A model generated the notes under the pieces. That model was not told the origin of the DNA and did not search any database. It was given only the letters and a program-made list of their open reading frames with translations. 64,000 nucleotides of DNA from Oleomonas cavernae (GTDB lineage: Bacteria; Pseudomonadota; Alphaproteobacteria; Zavarziniales; Zavarziniaceae), in contig NZ_QYUK01000011.1 in NCBI RefSeq assembly GCF_003590945.1, positions 958,001-1,022,000 on the forward strand, written 5' to 3'. Below, one piece after another: positions 53,533-62,709 of the stretch (positions are counted from its first letter, which is position 1; every line of letters begins with the position of its first letter). The translations under genes were made by a program, and so were the position numbers.

Positions 53533-54255
53533 ATGAAGATGATCGGCCTGATCGGCGGCATGAGCTGGGAAAGCACAGCGGTCTACTATCGCCAGATCAA
53601 CGAGGCGATGCGCCAGCGCCTGGGCTCGCTGCATTCGGCCGACATCATCCTGCGCTCGGTCGATTTCGAGCAGGTGGTGAAGCTGCAACGGGCCGATAGC
53701 TGGGACGAGGCGGGCGCCATGCTGGGCGATGCGGCGGCGGGCCTGGTCCGTGCCGGGGCCGATTGCGTCCTGATCTGCACCAATACCATGCACTTGGTCG
53801 CCGACCAGGTGGGCGCGCAGGCGGGCGTGCCGCTGATCAATATCATCGACGAGACGGGCCGGGTGATTGCCGCTTCCGGTCGCCGGCGGCCGCTGCTGCT
53901 GGCCACGCGCTATACCATGGAGCACGGTTTCTATACCCAGCGGCTGGGCCGCCAGGGCGGGATCGAGGCACTGGTGCCCAACGAGATCGACCGGGCCGCG
54001 GTGCATTCGATCATCTTCGAGGAGCTTTGCCAGGGCATCGTGCGCGAAAGCTCGCGGGCCCGCCTGATGGAAATCGTCGCCCGGGGCATCGCGGCCGGCG
54101 CCGATTCGGTGATCCTGGGCTGCACCGAGATCTGCCTGCTGCTCGATCCCGACGCACTGCCGGTCCAGGGCTTCGACTCGACCGCCATCCATGCCCGCGC
54201 GGCGGTGGATTTCGCGCTGGCCGCGGATCGGGGGGCGGCGCGCAGCGTCGCCTGA
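53533..54255 (+). CDS. Aspartate/glutamate racemase family protein
   Basis: A 240-residue PLP-independent racemase. Both catalytic cysteines are present: Cys82 in ICTNTMH and Cys197 in GCTEI. Start MKMIGLIGGMSW at 53533 has a GGGGAG site; an upstream ATG at 53509 lacks one. The family makes D-aspartate or D-glutamate. Located across a 119-bp divergent promoter from the Lrp gene. Confidence 0.94.
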   Translation: MKMIGLIGGMSWESTAVYYRQINEAMRQRLGSLHSADIILRSVDFEQVVKLQRADSWDEAGAMLGDAAAGLVRAGADCVLICTNTMHLVADQVGAQAGVPLINIIDETGRVIAASGRRRPLLLATRYTMEHGFYTQRLGRQGGIEALVPNEIDRAAVHSIIFEELCQGIVRESSRARLMEIVARGIAAGADSVILGCTEICLLLDPDALPVQGFDSTAIHARAAVDFALAADRGAARSVA

Positions 54256-54296
54256 GGGCACTTACCCCGGCGGTCATCGCCGCCCCATTCGGGTCA

Positions 54297-54323
54297 TGTC
54301 ACAATCTGCCGGTCCCCCTCGTC
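54297..54323 (+). promoter_or_regulatory. ECF41 promoter upstream of the CMD-sigma operon
   Basis: TGTCACA (54297-54303), then 16 bases, then CGTC (54320-54323). This is the exact consensus reported for ECF41 sigma factors. It lies 25 bp before the first gene of the operon that ends in the ECF41 gene, implying autoregulation. Confidence 0.85.
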
Positions 54324-54348
54324 AAACTTAAGACGAGGAGAAGAGACA

Positions 54349-54765
54349 ATGGAGCAGACGACGATGGCGCTACCCCGCTGGTGGAGACTTCTGGCCCTGG
54401 TGCTGGGCCTTGGCCTGGCCGCCAACGGCCTGTTCATGCTGGCGGACCCGATGGGCTGGTACATCGCCGTGCCGGGCGTGGTCGATACCGGGCCGCCCAA
54501 CCGCCACTTCATCGGCGATATCGGCGGCGCCTACCTGGCGACCAGCCTGGGGCTGATCGGCGGGGCCCTGTGGCCGCGGCTGGCGGCCGGGGGTGCCATG
54601 GTGGCGGCGATCTTTCACCTGCTTCATTCCTGGGTGCACCTGATGGATGCGGCCGCCGGGCGGTGTTCGCCGGCCCAGGCGATCGCCGACATCGGGCCGG
54701 TGCATATCCCCAGCCTGCTCATCCTGCTCCTCGCCATCGTCGCCCTGAGGAGGAAGGCATCATGA
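54349..54765 (+). CDS. Small membrane protein of the ECF41 operon
   Basis: A 138-residue protein with four predicted membrane helices (LLALVLGLGLAANGLFML; GGAYLATSLGLIGGALWP; AAGGAMVAAIFHLLHSW; HIPSLLILLLAIVAL). I do not recognise the family. ATG 54349 has a GAGGAGAAG site. Ends in an ATGA overlap with the CMD gene, so it is part of the ECF41 operon. Confidence 0.75.
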   Translation: MEQTTMALPRWWRLLALVLGLGLAANGLFMLADPMGWYIAVPGVVDTGPPNRHFIGDIGGAYLATSLGLIGGALWPRLAAGGAMVAAIFHLLHSWVHLMDAAAGRCSPAQAIADIGPVHIPSLLILLLAIVALRRKAS

Positions 54766-55289
54766 TGAAGTGGCTCTGTGGCAAACTGATCGACGGCGGC
54801 GAGCGCCAGACCGGGCAGAGTGCCGAATTCCTGCGCGATATCCTGAAGTCGAGTTCGTCGGGCTTCTGGAAATTCGCCCTGTTCATGCCCCTGTCGCGCC
54901 ACCGGGCCCATGCGGCCAAGGAATTGTGGCACCTCGCCCATATCGGCGCCGACATGGCGGAAGACTGCGGCCCCTGCACCCAGATCGCCGTCGACATGGC
55001 CGCCGATGCCGGCGTGTCGCCGGAGACCCTGCGCGCTGTCGTCGCGGGGCGGGTGCAGGATCTGGCCCCGCTCGAAGCCCTGGCCCTGGCCTTCGGCAAG
55101 GCGGTGTCCGCCAACGATCCGGCAGCCGAGGAGATGCGCCTGGAACTGGAGGCGGCGATCGGCCCCAAGGCCATGGCCGACCTGGCCATTTCCATCGCCA
55201 CGGCGCGGATATTTCCGGCCCTGAAGCGGGCGCTGGGCCACGCCACGGCCTGTCACCTGGTCCAGGTGAAGGTCAGGCAGGCGGCATGA
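54762..55289 (+). CDS. Carboxymuconolactone decarboxylase (AhpD-fold) protein
   Basis: A 175-residue helical AhpD-like protein. The redox CxxC is EDCGPC (Cys69, Cys72). CMD proteins are the standard partners and targets of ECF41 sigma factors; their substrate is unknown, with thiol-redox or peroxide stress most likely. Overlaps both neighbours by ATGA. Confidence 0.9.
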   Translation: MMKWLCGKLIDGGERQTGQSAEFLRDILKSSSSGFWKFALFMPLSRHRAHAAKELWHLAHIGADMAEDCGPCTQIAVDMAADAGVSPETLRAVVAGRVQDLAPLEALALAFGKAVSANDPAAEEMRLELEAAIGPKAMADLAISIATARIFPALKRALGHATACHLVQVKVRQAA

Positions 55290-56212
55290 CCGCCGCGGCC
55301 TTCGAGGCGGAACGGGCCAGGCTGATCCGCCTGGCCTACCGCATGACCGGCACCATGGCCGAGGCCGAGGACCTGGTGCAGGAGACCTACCTGCGCTGGC
55401 ACGGCACTTCGGCCGCGGAGATCCGCAGCCCGGCCGCCTGGCTGACCACCACCTTGACCCGGCTGGCTATCGACCATCTGCGCGCCCGTAAGAACGAGCG
55501 CGCCCGCTATGTCGGGCCGTGGCTGCCCGAGCCGATCCTGGACGAGCCCGGGGATCGGGTGGGCGACGAGGGCCGGGCGGCGGCGCGCATCGAACTGGCC
55601 GACGACCTGTCGCTGGCCTTCCTGATGGTGATGGACAATCTGCCGCCGGCCGAACGGGCGGCCTTCCTGTTGCATGATGCCTTCGGCCACGACCATGACA
55701 GTGTCGCCACGATCTTGGGCAAAAGCCCGGCGGCGGTACGCCAGCTGGTCAGCCGGGGGCGGGCGCGGCTGAAAGCCGCACGGCCCGATATTCACGTGCC
55801 CAAGGCGGCGCGAGACGCCATCGCCAACCGCTTCATCGATGCCCTGATCAACGCCGACGGCGCCGCCCTGGCTGGGATCATGCACCAGGACGCGATCCTG
55901 CTGACCGACGGCGGCGGCAAGCGCAGCGCGGCGCTCAATCCGATCTATGGCGCCGACAAGATCCTGCGCTTCTTTGCCGGCATCGCGCGCAAGATCAAGG
56001 TCGAGGTCCGCTTCGAGCGGACCTTGCTGAACGGTGCCCCCGGGCTGGTCGCGATTGCCGAGGGCGAAATCTGGTTCGCCTTGGTGCCTGATGTTCAGGA
56101 GGGCAGCGTCGGCCGCATCATGATGGTCCGGAACCCGGACAAGCTCTCGGTGCTGACCGCGGCCTTTGCGCCCGGCCCCCTTACTCGCGGCCCAGAATCC
56201 GATCGACGATAA
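55286..56212 (+). CDS. ECF41-type sigma factor with SnoaL-like C-terminal domain
   Basis: A 308-residue ECF sigma: sigma-2 (MTGTMAEAEDLVQETYLRWH), sigma-4 (LGKSPAAVRQLVSRGRARLK) and a C-terminal SnoaL-like extension. The ECF41 signatures WLPEP (near residue 79) and DGGGK (near 208) are present. The extension both activates and restrains the sigma factor; no anti-sigma factor is needed or seen. Its 3' end overlaps the converging phosphatase gene by 32 bp. Confidence 0.94.
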   Translation: MTAAAFEAERARLIRLAYRMTGTMAEAEDLVQETYLRWHGTSAAEIRSPAAWLTTTLTRLAIDHLRARKNERARYVGPWLPEPILDEPGDRVGDEGRAAARIELADDLSLAFLMVMDNLPPAERAAFLLHDAFGHDHDSVATILGKSPAAVRQLVSRGRARLKAARPDIHVPKAARDAIANRFIDALINADGAALAGIMHQDAILLTDGGGKRSAALNPIYGADKILRFFAGIARKIKVEVRFERTLLNGAPGLVAIAEGEIWFALVPDVQEGSVGRIMMVRNPDKLSVLTAAFAPGPLTRGPESDRR

Positions 56213-56885
56213 GGTTGCCGATCAGGCCGGCGTGAAAGTCGCGCTTCATGGCGATGGGGTCGTAGACCGTGTCGACCCAGTGCCAGAATTCGATGCCGGT
56301 CGCGGCCCGGGCCTCGGCGTAAGCGTCGAAAAAGCGGTCGAGAACGCCGGTTTTGCCTTGTTTGATATGGCCGTAGCGTAAGGAGAGCTGGCCCTTGGCC
56401 TCCTCCAGGGACTTGCCCTCGTGCAGGAAGAGATAGAGCGCCGACATGATGCCGGCCCGGTCGGCACCCGACTTGCAGTGCATCAGGGCGGGATACTCGA
56501 TCGTCTCGAAGAGCTGCCTGGCGCCGCGCAGAACGGCGGGCGAGGGCGGTTCGCGCGAGGTGGCGGTGAAATTGACCAGCTTGATGCCTGACCCTTCCGC
56601 CGCCTCTTTTTCATAGAGATAGGTGGCGCAGTCGCGCTCGCCGCGCAGGTTCACGATGGTCTTGATGCCCTGGCGGGCCAGGCCGCGCACCTGCCAGCTC
56701 GAGGGCTGGGCGCCGCGCCACATCCGGGGCGAAACCCGCCGCTTGTTCCAGAAGAGCAGGCGCAGGATACCGTGGTCGATGAACAGGACCTCGAACCAGC
56801 CGACGATCCGGCCCCAGGGGGTGGAGGCATCGCCTCGGGCGAGGCGAATCTGGTTGCCCACCTTGCGGGTCTGTCGCTTGAACAA
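56181..56885 (-). CDS. PTP-fold (CX5R) phosphatase, possibly CtpA-like lipid A phosphatase
   Basis: About 234 residues with the phosphatase loop HCKSGADRAG (Cys137, Arg143) and the general-acid region VNLRGERDCATYLYEKEAAE. The start is uncertain: the TTG at 56885 has a good AAGGA site seven bases upstream, while a TTG at 56945 would add 20 residues. It is divergent from the lipid A operon. PTP-fold CtpA of Caulobacter acts on lipid A, so the same is inferred but unproven here. Confidence 0.75.
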   Translation of the reverse strand: MFKRQTRKVGNQIRLARGDASTPWGRIVGWFEVLFIDHGILRLLFWNKRRVSPRMWRGAQPSSWQVRGLARQGIKTIVNLRGERDCATYLYEKEAAEGSGIKLVNFTATSREPPSPAVLRGARQLFETIEYPALMHCKSGADRAGIMSALYLFLHEGKSLEEAKGQLSLRYGHIKQGKTGVLDRFFDAYAEARAATGIEFWHWVDTVYDPIAMKRDFHAGLIGNLIVDRILGRE

Positions 56886-57010
56886 ATGCCTGTCCTTAAA
56901 TCCCTGGCCGGAACCCCATATAGCGATGGGACCGGGCCGCGGCAACCCGGCCCGGTTTTGCGTGAGCGAACAGTCGTGCTAGTTTCCGGCCCCGCAGAGG
57001 TAAATCAAGA

Positions 57011-58780
57011 TTGACCACGACATCAGCACCATTGGCCGCCAGCGCCGAGGCGAAGCCCTCGGCGGTCCGTCGCTTGCTCAAAAGTGCGGTTCGCCCGCAC
57101 GCCAGGCGCCTTGCCGTTGCCGGGGTGATGATGGCGATCGTGGCCGGCATGACAGCCGCCCTGGCCTATCTGCTGTCGCCGGCGATCGACGATATTTTCG
57201 TCAAGCGTGATCCCACGGCGCTGTGGATGATCCCCCTGGCGGTGGTCGTCGCATCGCTGATCAAGTCGGGCGCCGACTATGTCCAGAGCGTGCAGATGTC
57301 CTATGTCGGCCAGCGCATCGTCGCCGACACCCAGCTCAAGCTGTTCGACCGCTTCATGCGGGCCGACCTGGCCTGGATCCACGACATTCATTCCGGCCGC
57401 CTGATCTCGGCCTTTCTCTACGATGCCAGCCTGCTCTCAGACTCGGTTTCCAAGACCGTGGTCGGCCTGCTGCGCGACGGCGCCTCGGTGATCCTGCTCA
57501 CCGGCGTCATGTACTTCCAGAACTGGCAACTCGCGCTGGTCGCCTCGATCGGCTTTCCCGTCGCCATGCTGGTGATGCGCAGGGCTGGGCGCAAGACGCG
57601 CAAGGTCTCGACCAAGGCCCAGGCCGAAACCGGCACCCTGGCCTCGCTGCTGACCGAACGCTTCGACGGCACGCGCCTGGTCAAGGCCTACGGCCGCGAG
57701 GCCGACGAGCTCAGGACCGTGACCGGATCGGTCGAACGCCGCCTGAAGCACCTGATGAAGGCCGTGCGCACCAAGTCGGCGACCGTGCCGCTCAATGATC
57801 TGATCGGGTCGGTCGCCATCGCCGGCGCCATCCTTTATGCCGGCGTGGCGATGCAGACCTCGGAGATGAGCTTCGGCGCCTTCACCAGCTTCATCGCCGC
57901 GATGATCATGGCCTATCAGCCGTTGCGCAGCCTCTCCAACCTGCATGTCAGCCTGCAGGAAGGCCTGGCCGCGGCCGACCGTGTCTTCGCCATGCTGGAT
58001 GTCGAGCCCAAGGTGGTCGATGCGCCCGGCGCCCTGCCGATCAAGGTGACGCGCGGCGATATCACCTTCGAGGATGTCCGCTTCTCCTATAGCGACGGTA
58101 CGGCCGCGTTGAAGGGGGTTACCTTCGACGTGCCCGCCGGCAAGACGGTGGCGCTGGTCGGCCCGTCGGGCGGCGGCAAGTCGACCACCATCAACCTGAT
58201 CCCGCGCTTCTACGATCCGGCCGGCGGCCGCATCCTGGTCGACGGTATCGATATCAAGGCGGTTACCATCGACTCGGTGCGCCGCGCCATGGCTCTGGTG
58301 GCCCAGGAAGCGACCCTGTTCGACGATACCATCGCCAGCAACATCGCCTATGGCCGGCCCGGCGCCGCGCGCGAGGAGATCGAGGCGGCGGCGCGGGCGG
58401 CGGCGGCCTTTGACTTCATCGTCAATCTGCCGCTGGGCTTCGAGACCGTGGTCGGCGAATCCGGGGTCAAGCTGTCGGGCGGGCAGCGCCAGCGTATCTG
58501 CATTGCCCGCGCCTTTTTGCGCGATGCCCCGATCCTGCTGCTGGACGAGGCGACCTCGGCCCTCGACACCGAATCCGAGCGCCAGATCCAGGCGACCTTG
58601 CGCGGCCTGATGAAGGGCCGCACCACGCTGGTGATCGCCCATCGGCTGTCGACGATCGTCGATGCGGACTGTATTCATGTGGTCGAAGCCGGCCGCATCG
58701 CGGAAAGCGGCAGTCACGACGAACTGATCGCGAAGGGCGGCCTCTATGCACGGCTCTATGCCCAAGCCGAAGCGGAATAG
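57011..58780 (+). CDS. msbA: Lipid A export ABC transporter (MsbA-like)
   Basis: A 589-residue half-transporter with six membrane helices (about 35-305) and an ATPase domain: Walker A GPSGGGKS near 384, signature LSGGQ near 489, Walker B ILLLDEAT near 510. Flips lipid A-core across the inner membrane. First gene of the operon with DUF374, waaA and lpxK. Start TTG 57011. Confidence 0.95.
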   Translation: MTTTSAPLAASAEAKPSAVRRLLKSAVRPHARRLAVAGVMMAIVAGMTAALAYLLSPAIDDIFVKRDPTALWMIPLAVVVASLIKSGADYVQSVQMSYVGQRIVADTQLKLFDRFMRADLAWIHDIHSGRLISAFLYDASLLSDSVSKTVVGLLRDGASVILLTGVMYFQNWQLALVASIGFPVAMLVMRRAGRKTRKVSTKAQAETGTLASLLTERFDGTRLVKAYGREADELRTVTGSVERRLKHLMKAVRTKSATVPLNDLIGSVAIAGAILYAGVAMQTSEMSFGAFTSFIAAMIMAYQPLRSLSNLHVSLQEGLAAADRVFAMLDVEPKVVDAPGALPIKVTRGDITFEDVRFSYSDGTAALKGVTFDVPAGKTVALVGPSGGGKSTTINLIPRFYDPAGGRILVDGIDIKAVTIDSVRRAMALVAQEATLFDDTIASNIAYGRPGAAREEIEAAARAAAAFDFIVNLPLGFETVVGESGVKLSGGQRQRICIARAFLRDAPILLLDEATSALDTESERQIQATLRGLMKGRTTLVIAHRLSTIVDADCIHVVEAGRIAESGSHDELIAKGGLYARLYAQAEAE

Positions 58781-59507
58781 GGGCATGCCGCTGGGCAAGC
58801 GGCTGGCCAAATCCCGTTTCGTCCAATGGCTGCTGCCGCACCTGATCGGCCTCTATATCCGCTTCGTGCGCGCAACCAGCCGCTTCACCGAGGAGGGACC
58901 TGGCCTGGCCGAGATGCTGGGGCGCTGGCACGGGCATCAGCCCTTCGTGCTGTGCTTCTGGCATGGGCGGCTGATGATGATGGCGCGGATGCGCAACCGT
59001 AACCTGCGCATGATCCATGTCCTGATCTCGACCCATTCCGACGGCGAGTTGATCGCCCGTTCGATCGAGGGCCTGGGCTTCAGCACGGTGCGCGGGTCGT
59101 CCAAGCGTGGCGGCTATGCCGCCATGCGCGGCCTGGTCGAGCTGATCGGCAGGGGCGACAGTGCCGCCTTCACGCCTGACGGGCCGATCGGCCCGCGCAT
59201 GCGGGCGCAAGGCGGCGCCATCAGCGCCGCCTCGATGGGCGGCATCCCGATCTATCCCATCGCCGTGTCGACCAGGCGGGGCCCCATGCTCGATAGCTGG
59301 GACCGTTTCCTCCTGGCGACCCCGTTCAACCGCGGCCTCTATATCGTGGGCGAACGCCTCGACGTGCCGCCCGATCTCGATGACGACCAGTTCGAGACCC
59401 ATCGGGTGGCATTGGAGCGCGCGCTCAACACGCTGACGGCAGAAGCCGACCGGCGCATGGGGCGCGACCTGGTCGAGCCCGCCCCGGCCAGGCGCCGCCG
59501 CACGTGA
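58746..59507 (+). CDS. DUF374 lysophospholipid acyltransferase-like protein
   Basis: A 253-residue protein with the FWHGRLMMMA motif (HxxxxM-type acyltransferase site) and FTPDGPIGPRMRAQGGAISA. DUF374 proteins sit in alphaproteobacterial lipid A operons and may acylate lipid A. Several starts are possible (58746, 58758, 58785); all overlap or abut the msbA end. No catalytic test is possible from sequence. Confidence 0.9.
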   Translation: MHGSMPKPKRNRGMPLGKRLAKSRFVQWLLPHLIGLYIRFVRATSRFTEEGPGLAEMLGRWHGHQPFVLCFWHGRLMMMARMRNRNLRMIHVLISTHSDGELIARSIEGLGFSTVRGSSKRGGYAAMRGLVELIGRGDSAAFTPDGPIGPRMRAQGGAISAASMGGIPIYPIAVSTRRGPMLDSWDRFLLATPFNRGLYIVGERLDVPPDLDDDQFETHRVALERALNTLTAEADRRMGRDLVEPAPARRRRT

Positions 59508-60787
59508 CGCCGGCGCTGTATCGCCTGCTGACCTGGGTGGCGACGCCGTTCGTCCGGCCGCTGCTGGAACGCCGCCGCCGCCGTGGCAAGGAAGACGCGG
59601 CCCGCCTGCCTGAACGCTTGGGCTACGCCGGCCTGCCCCGGCCGGCGGGGCCGCTGGTCTGGATCCACGGCGCCAGCGTCGGCGAGGCGCAATCCGTGCT
59701 GGGCCTGATTCGCCGGCTTGCCGGTGGCACGCCGGCGGTATCGGTGCTGATGACCACGGGGACGGTGACCTCGGCCAGCCTGATGGCGTCGCGCCTGGCT
59801 GCCGGCGCCTTCCACCAGTATGTCCCGGTCGACCAGCCCCAGGCGGTCAGGCGCTTCCTCGATCACTGGCGCCCCGACCTCGCTCTGTGGGTGGAGAGCG
59901 AGCTGTGGCCCAACCTGGTGCTCGACACCAACCGGCGCGGCGTACCCATGGCCCTGATCAACGGCCGCATGTCGCAGGCCAGTTTCGAGGGTTGGCGCAA
60001 GCGGCCGGGCCTGATCCGGCCGATGCTGGACTGCTTCCGCTTCGTGCTGCCGCAATCGAATGTGGACGCCGCGCATTTCACCGCCCTGGGCGCCGGCGAC
60101 GTTCGCACCCTGGGCAACCTGAAATTCGATGCCCCGGCCCTGACCGCCGATCCGGCAGCCCTGGCGCAACTCGCCGCCAGCATGGACGAGCGGCCCCGCT
60201 GGCTGGCCGCCTCGACCCACGCGGGCGAGGAGCTTGCCGCCGGCCGCGTTCACGCGGCCCTGAAAGCCCGCGTGCCGGGCCTGCTGACGATCGTGGTGCC
60301 GCGCCACCCGGAGCGTGGCGAGGAAGTCGCCGATAGCCTGGCTGCGCTGGGCCTTACCGTGGCCCGCCGCCGGTCCGGCGATGTGATCACCGGTGATACC
60401 GACATCTACCTGGCCGATACGCTGGGCGAGCTGGGCCTGTTCTACCGGCTCTGCGCGATCAGTTTCATCGGCGGCAGCCTGGTGCCGCATGGCGGGCAGA
60501 ATCCGCTGGAGCCGGCGCGGCTGGGCAATGCCATCGTCACCGGCCCGCACATGGGCAACTTCAGCGAAACCCTGGGCCTGTTGAAGGCCGGCGGTGCCGT
60601 GGTCGAAGTGCCGGACGAGGCCGGCCTCGCCGCGGCCGTCGAAGCCCTGCTGTCCGACGAGGACCGGGTCGCCGCACTCGCCGCCGCCGCCAGGGCCGTG
60701 GCCCTGCAAGGCGACGGCGTGCTGGACCGCGTGCTGGCCGCGCTGAAGCCGCTGGTCGACGAGGCGGCGTCTCGTGCGCGCCCCTGA
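59504..60787 (+). CDS. waaA: 3-deoxy-D-manno-octulosonic acid transferase
   Basis: A 427-residue GT30 enzyme that adds Kdo to lipid IVA at the inner membrane. The acceptor region HGASVGEAQSVLGLI and the donor-binding VPHGGQNPLEPA are typical. GTG start at 59504 overlaps the DUF374 stop as GTGA. Confidence 0.96.
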   Translation: MTPALYRLLTWVATPFVRPLLERRRRRGKEDAARLPERLGYAGLPRPAGPLVWIHGASVGEAQSVLGLIRRLAGGTPAVSVLMTTGTVTSASLMASRLAAGAFHQYVPVDQPQAVRRFLDHWRPDLALWVESELWPNLVLDTNRRGVPMALINGRMSQASFEGWRKRPGLIRPMLDCFRFVLPQSNVDAAHFTALGAGDVRTLGNLKFDAPALTADPAALAQLAASMDERPRWLAASTHAGEELAAGRVHAALKARVPGLLTIVVPRHPERGEEVADSLAALGLTVARRRSGDVITGDTDIYLADTLGELGLFYRLCAISFIGGSLVPHGGQNPLEPARLGNAIVTGPHMGNFSETLGLLKAGGAVVEVPDEAGLAAAVEALLSDEDRVAALAAAARAVALQGDGVLDRVLAALKPLVDEAASRARP

Positions 60788-61760
60788 TTTCTGGGCCGGC
60801 CCCGGCGACGGCGGCTGGCGCGCTTGGCTGTTGTCGCCCTTGTCGCGGCTGTGGACCGCGGTGACGCGGCGCCGGCTGGCACGGGCCCAGCCCTTCGATT
60901 GCGGCATCCCGGTCATCTGCATCGGCAATGTGACCGCCGGCGGCACCGGCAAGACACCGGTGGCCCAGGCGGTCGCCCGGCGCCTGATCGCGCGCGGGCT
61001 CAACCCGCATTTCCTCTCGCGCGGCTATGGCGGGTCCCAGGCCGGGCCGCTGCGGGTCGGCGACGGCCATGACGCGGCGGCGGTGGGTGACGAGCCGCTG
61101 CTGCTGGCCGGCGTGGCGCCGGCCTGGATCGCGCGCGACCGGGTGGCCGGGGCCCGGGCGATCGCCGCGGCCGGGGCGGACGTCATCATCATGGACGACG
61201 GTTTTCAGAACCCCGGCCTGGCCAAGAGCCTGGCCGTGCTGGTGATCGATGCCGGCGCCGGCCTGGGCAACGGCCGGGTGATCCCGGCCGGGCCCCTGCG
61301 CGAGCCCTGGGCCGATGCCCTGGGCCGGGCCGACGCGGTGATCATCAACGGCACCGGCAATGCCCCGGTGCCCGACAACGGGGCCGTCCCGCTGTTGTTC
61401 GGGCGGGTGCAGCCATTACAGCCCCGGGCATTCGCGACCAGGCCGGTATTCGCCTTTGCCGGGATCGGCCGGCCGGCCAAATTCTACGACACCCTGCGCG
61501 CCATGGGCGCCCGCATCGCTGGAACGCGGAATTTTCCCGACCATCACCCTTACACGGTGCCGGAAATCGAGGCGGTCCTCGCCGCTGCCGGCGCGGCGGG
61601 TGCGGTGCCGGTCACCACGGCCAAGGACGCGGTCAGGCTGCCGTCAGCCCTTCGCGACAGGGTCGAGGTGGTCGATATCGCCTTTGTCTTCGAGGACGAG
61701 GCGGCGCTGGACCGGCTGCTCGACCAAGGTCTTGTCGATCCGGTCTCGAAAACGCCATGA
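60774..61760 (+). CDS. lpxK: Tetraacyldisaccharide 4'-kinase
   Basis: A 328-residue kinase that phosphorylates the 4' position of the lipid A precursor. The Walker-like loop is NVTAGGTGKTPV (near 52-63), and the MDDGFQNP motif holds the catalytic Asp-Gly-Phe. GTG start at 60774 overlaps waaA by 14 bases. Confidence 0.96.
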   Translation: MRAPDFWAGPGDGGWRAWLLSPLSRLWTAVTRRRLARAQPFDCGIPVICIGNVTAGGTGKTPVAQAVARRLIARGLNPHFLSRGYGGSQAGPLRVGDGHDAAAVGDEPLLLAGVAPAWIARDRVAGARAIAAAGADVIIMDDGFQNPGLAKSLAVLVIDAGAGLGNGRVIPAGPLREPWADALGRADAVIINGTGNAPVPDNGAVPLLFGRVQPLQPRAFATRPVFAFAGIGRPAKFYDTLRAMGARIAGTRNFPDHHPYTVPEIEAVLAAAGAAGAVPVTTAKDAVRLPSALRDRVEVVDIAFVFEDEAALDRLLDQGLVDPVSKTP

Positions 61761-61810
61761 CGCGGAGTCATGCTGCAACGGCGTAGGGCAGTCTTTCAAG
61801 GAGTTCAGTC

Positions 61811-62593
61811 ATGCTCAAAGGGCGTAGTGCGATCGTTACCGGTTCGACCAGCGGCATTGGCCTAGGGATTGCCCGGGGCCTGGCGGCCGCCGGGGTGAAC
61901 ATCGTCATCAACGGCTTCGGCAAGCCGGAAGACATCGAGGCGGAGCGGGCAAAGCTCGAGACGGAATTCGGCGTCACCGCGATCTATTCCCCCGCCGACA
62001 TGACCAAGCCCGCCGATATCGCCGGCATGGTGACGGAAGCCGAGGCCAAGCTGGGCTCGGTCGACATCCTGGTGAACAATGCGGGCATTCAACTCGTCAA
62101 GCCGATCGACGAATTCCCGATCGAGAAGTTCGACCAGATCATCGCCATCAACATGGTCAGCAATTTCCATGCGATCCGCGCCGCCCTGCCGGGCATGAAG
62201 AAGCGCAACTTCGGGCGTATCATCAACATCGCCTCGGCCCACGGCCTGGTGGCCTCGCCCTTCAAGTCGGCCTATGTCGCGGCCAAGCACGGCGTCGTCG
62301 GCATGACCAAGACCGTGGCCCTGGAAGTGGCCGAGACCGGCATCACCTGCAACGCGATCTGCCCCGGCTTCGTCCGCACGCCCCTGGTCGAGGCGCAGAT
62401 CGACGATCAGGCCAAGGCCAACAACATGCCCAAGGAGAATGTCATCCGCGACATCATCCTGGCCTCGCAGCCCAACAAGCGCTTCGTCGAAGTCGAGGAA
62501 ATCGCCGCCCTGGCGGTGTTCCTGTCGGGCGACCTCGCCCAGTCGATCACCGGCACCTCGATCTCGATCGACGGCGGCTGGACCGCGCGGTAG
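61811..62593 (+). CDS. 3-hydroxybutyrate dehydrogenase
   Basis: A 260-residue short-chain dehydrogenase. The NAD loop is TGSTSGIGLGIA, and the catalytic residues are Ser in IASAHG, and Tyr and Lys in SAYVAAKHG. The family oxidises 3-hydroxybutyrate to acetoacetate, used in poly-hydroxybutyrate breakdown. It starts 50 bp after lpxK and need not be in that operon. Confidence 0.93.
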   Translation: MLKGRSAIVTGSTSGIGLGIARGLAAAGVNIVINGFGKPEDIEAERAKLETEFGVTAIYSPADMTKPADIAGMVTEAEAKLGSVDILVNNAGIQLVKPIDEFPIEKFDQIIAINMVSNFHAIRAALPGMKKRNFGRIINIASAHGLVASPFKSAYVAAKHGVVGMTKTVALEVAETGITCNAICPGFVRTPLVEAQIDDQAKANNMPKENVIRDIILASQPNKRFVEVEEIAALAVFLSGDLAQSITGTSISIDGGWTAR

Positions 62594-62615
62594 GGCAATA
62601 CACGCAAACACACAG

Positions 62616-62695
62616 CGTCATTCCGGCGAAGGCCGGAATCCATTCTGGGGCAGCGCGCGACGTCTCAATGGATCCCGGCCTTCGCCGGGATGACG
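62616..62695. repeat. Inverted pair of GTCATTCCGGCGAAGG-type repeat
   Basis: Copy one 62616-62644 and reversed copy two 62667-62695, the same family as at 15614. Between converging bdh and eutC genes, so it may terminate both transcripts. Confidence 0.85.
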
Positions 62696-62709
62696 CCGAG
62701 GGAGGTGGG

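Noticed and set aside
54297-54303. TGTCACA as half of a CRP/FNR site
   Set aside because: No matching second half-site, whereas the CGTC at 16-bp spacing fits the ECF41 promoter and the operon contains an ECF41 gene.
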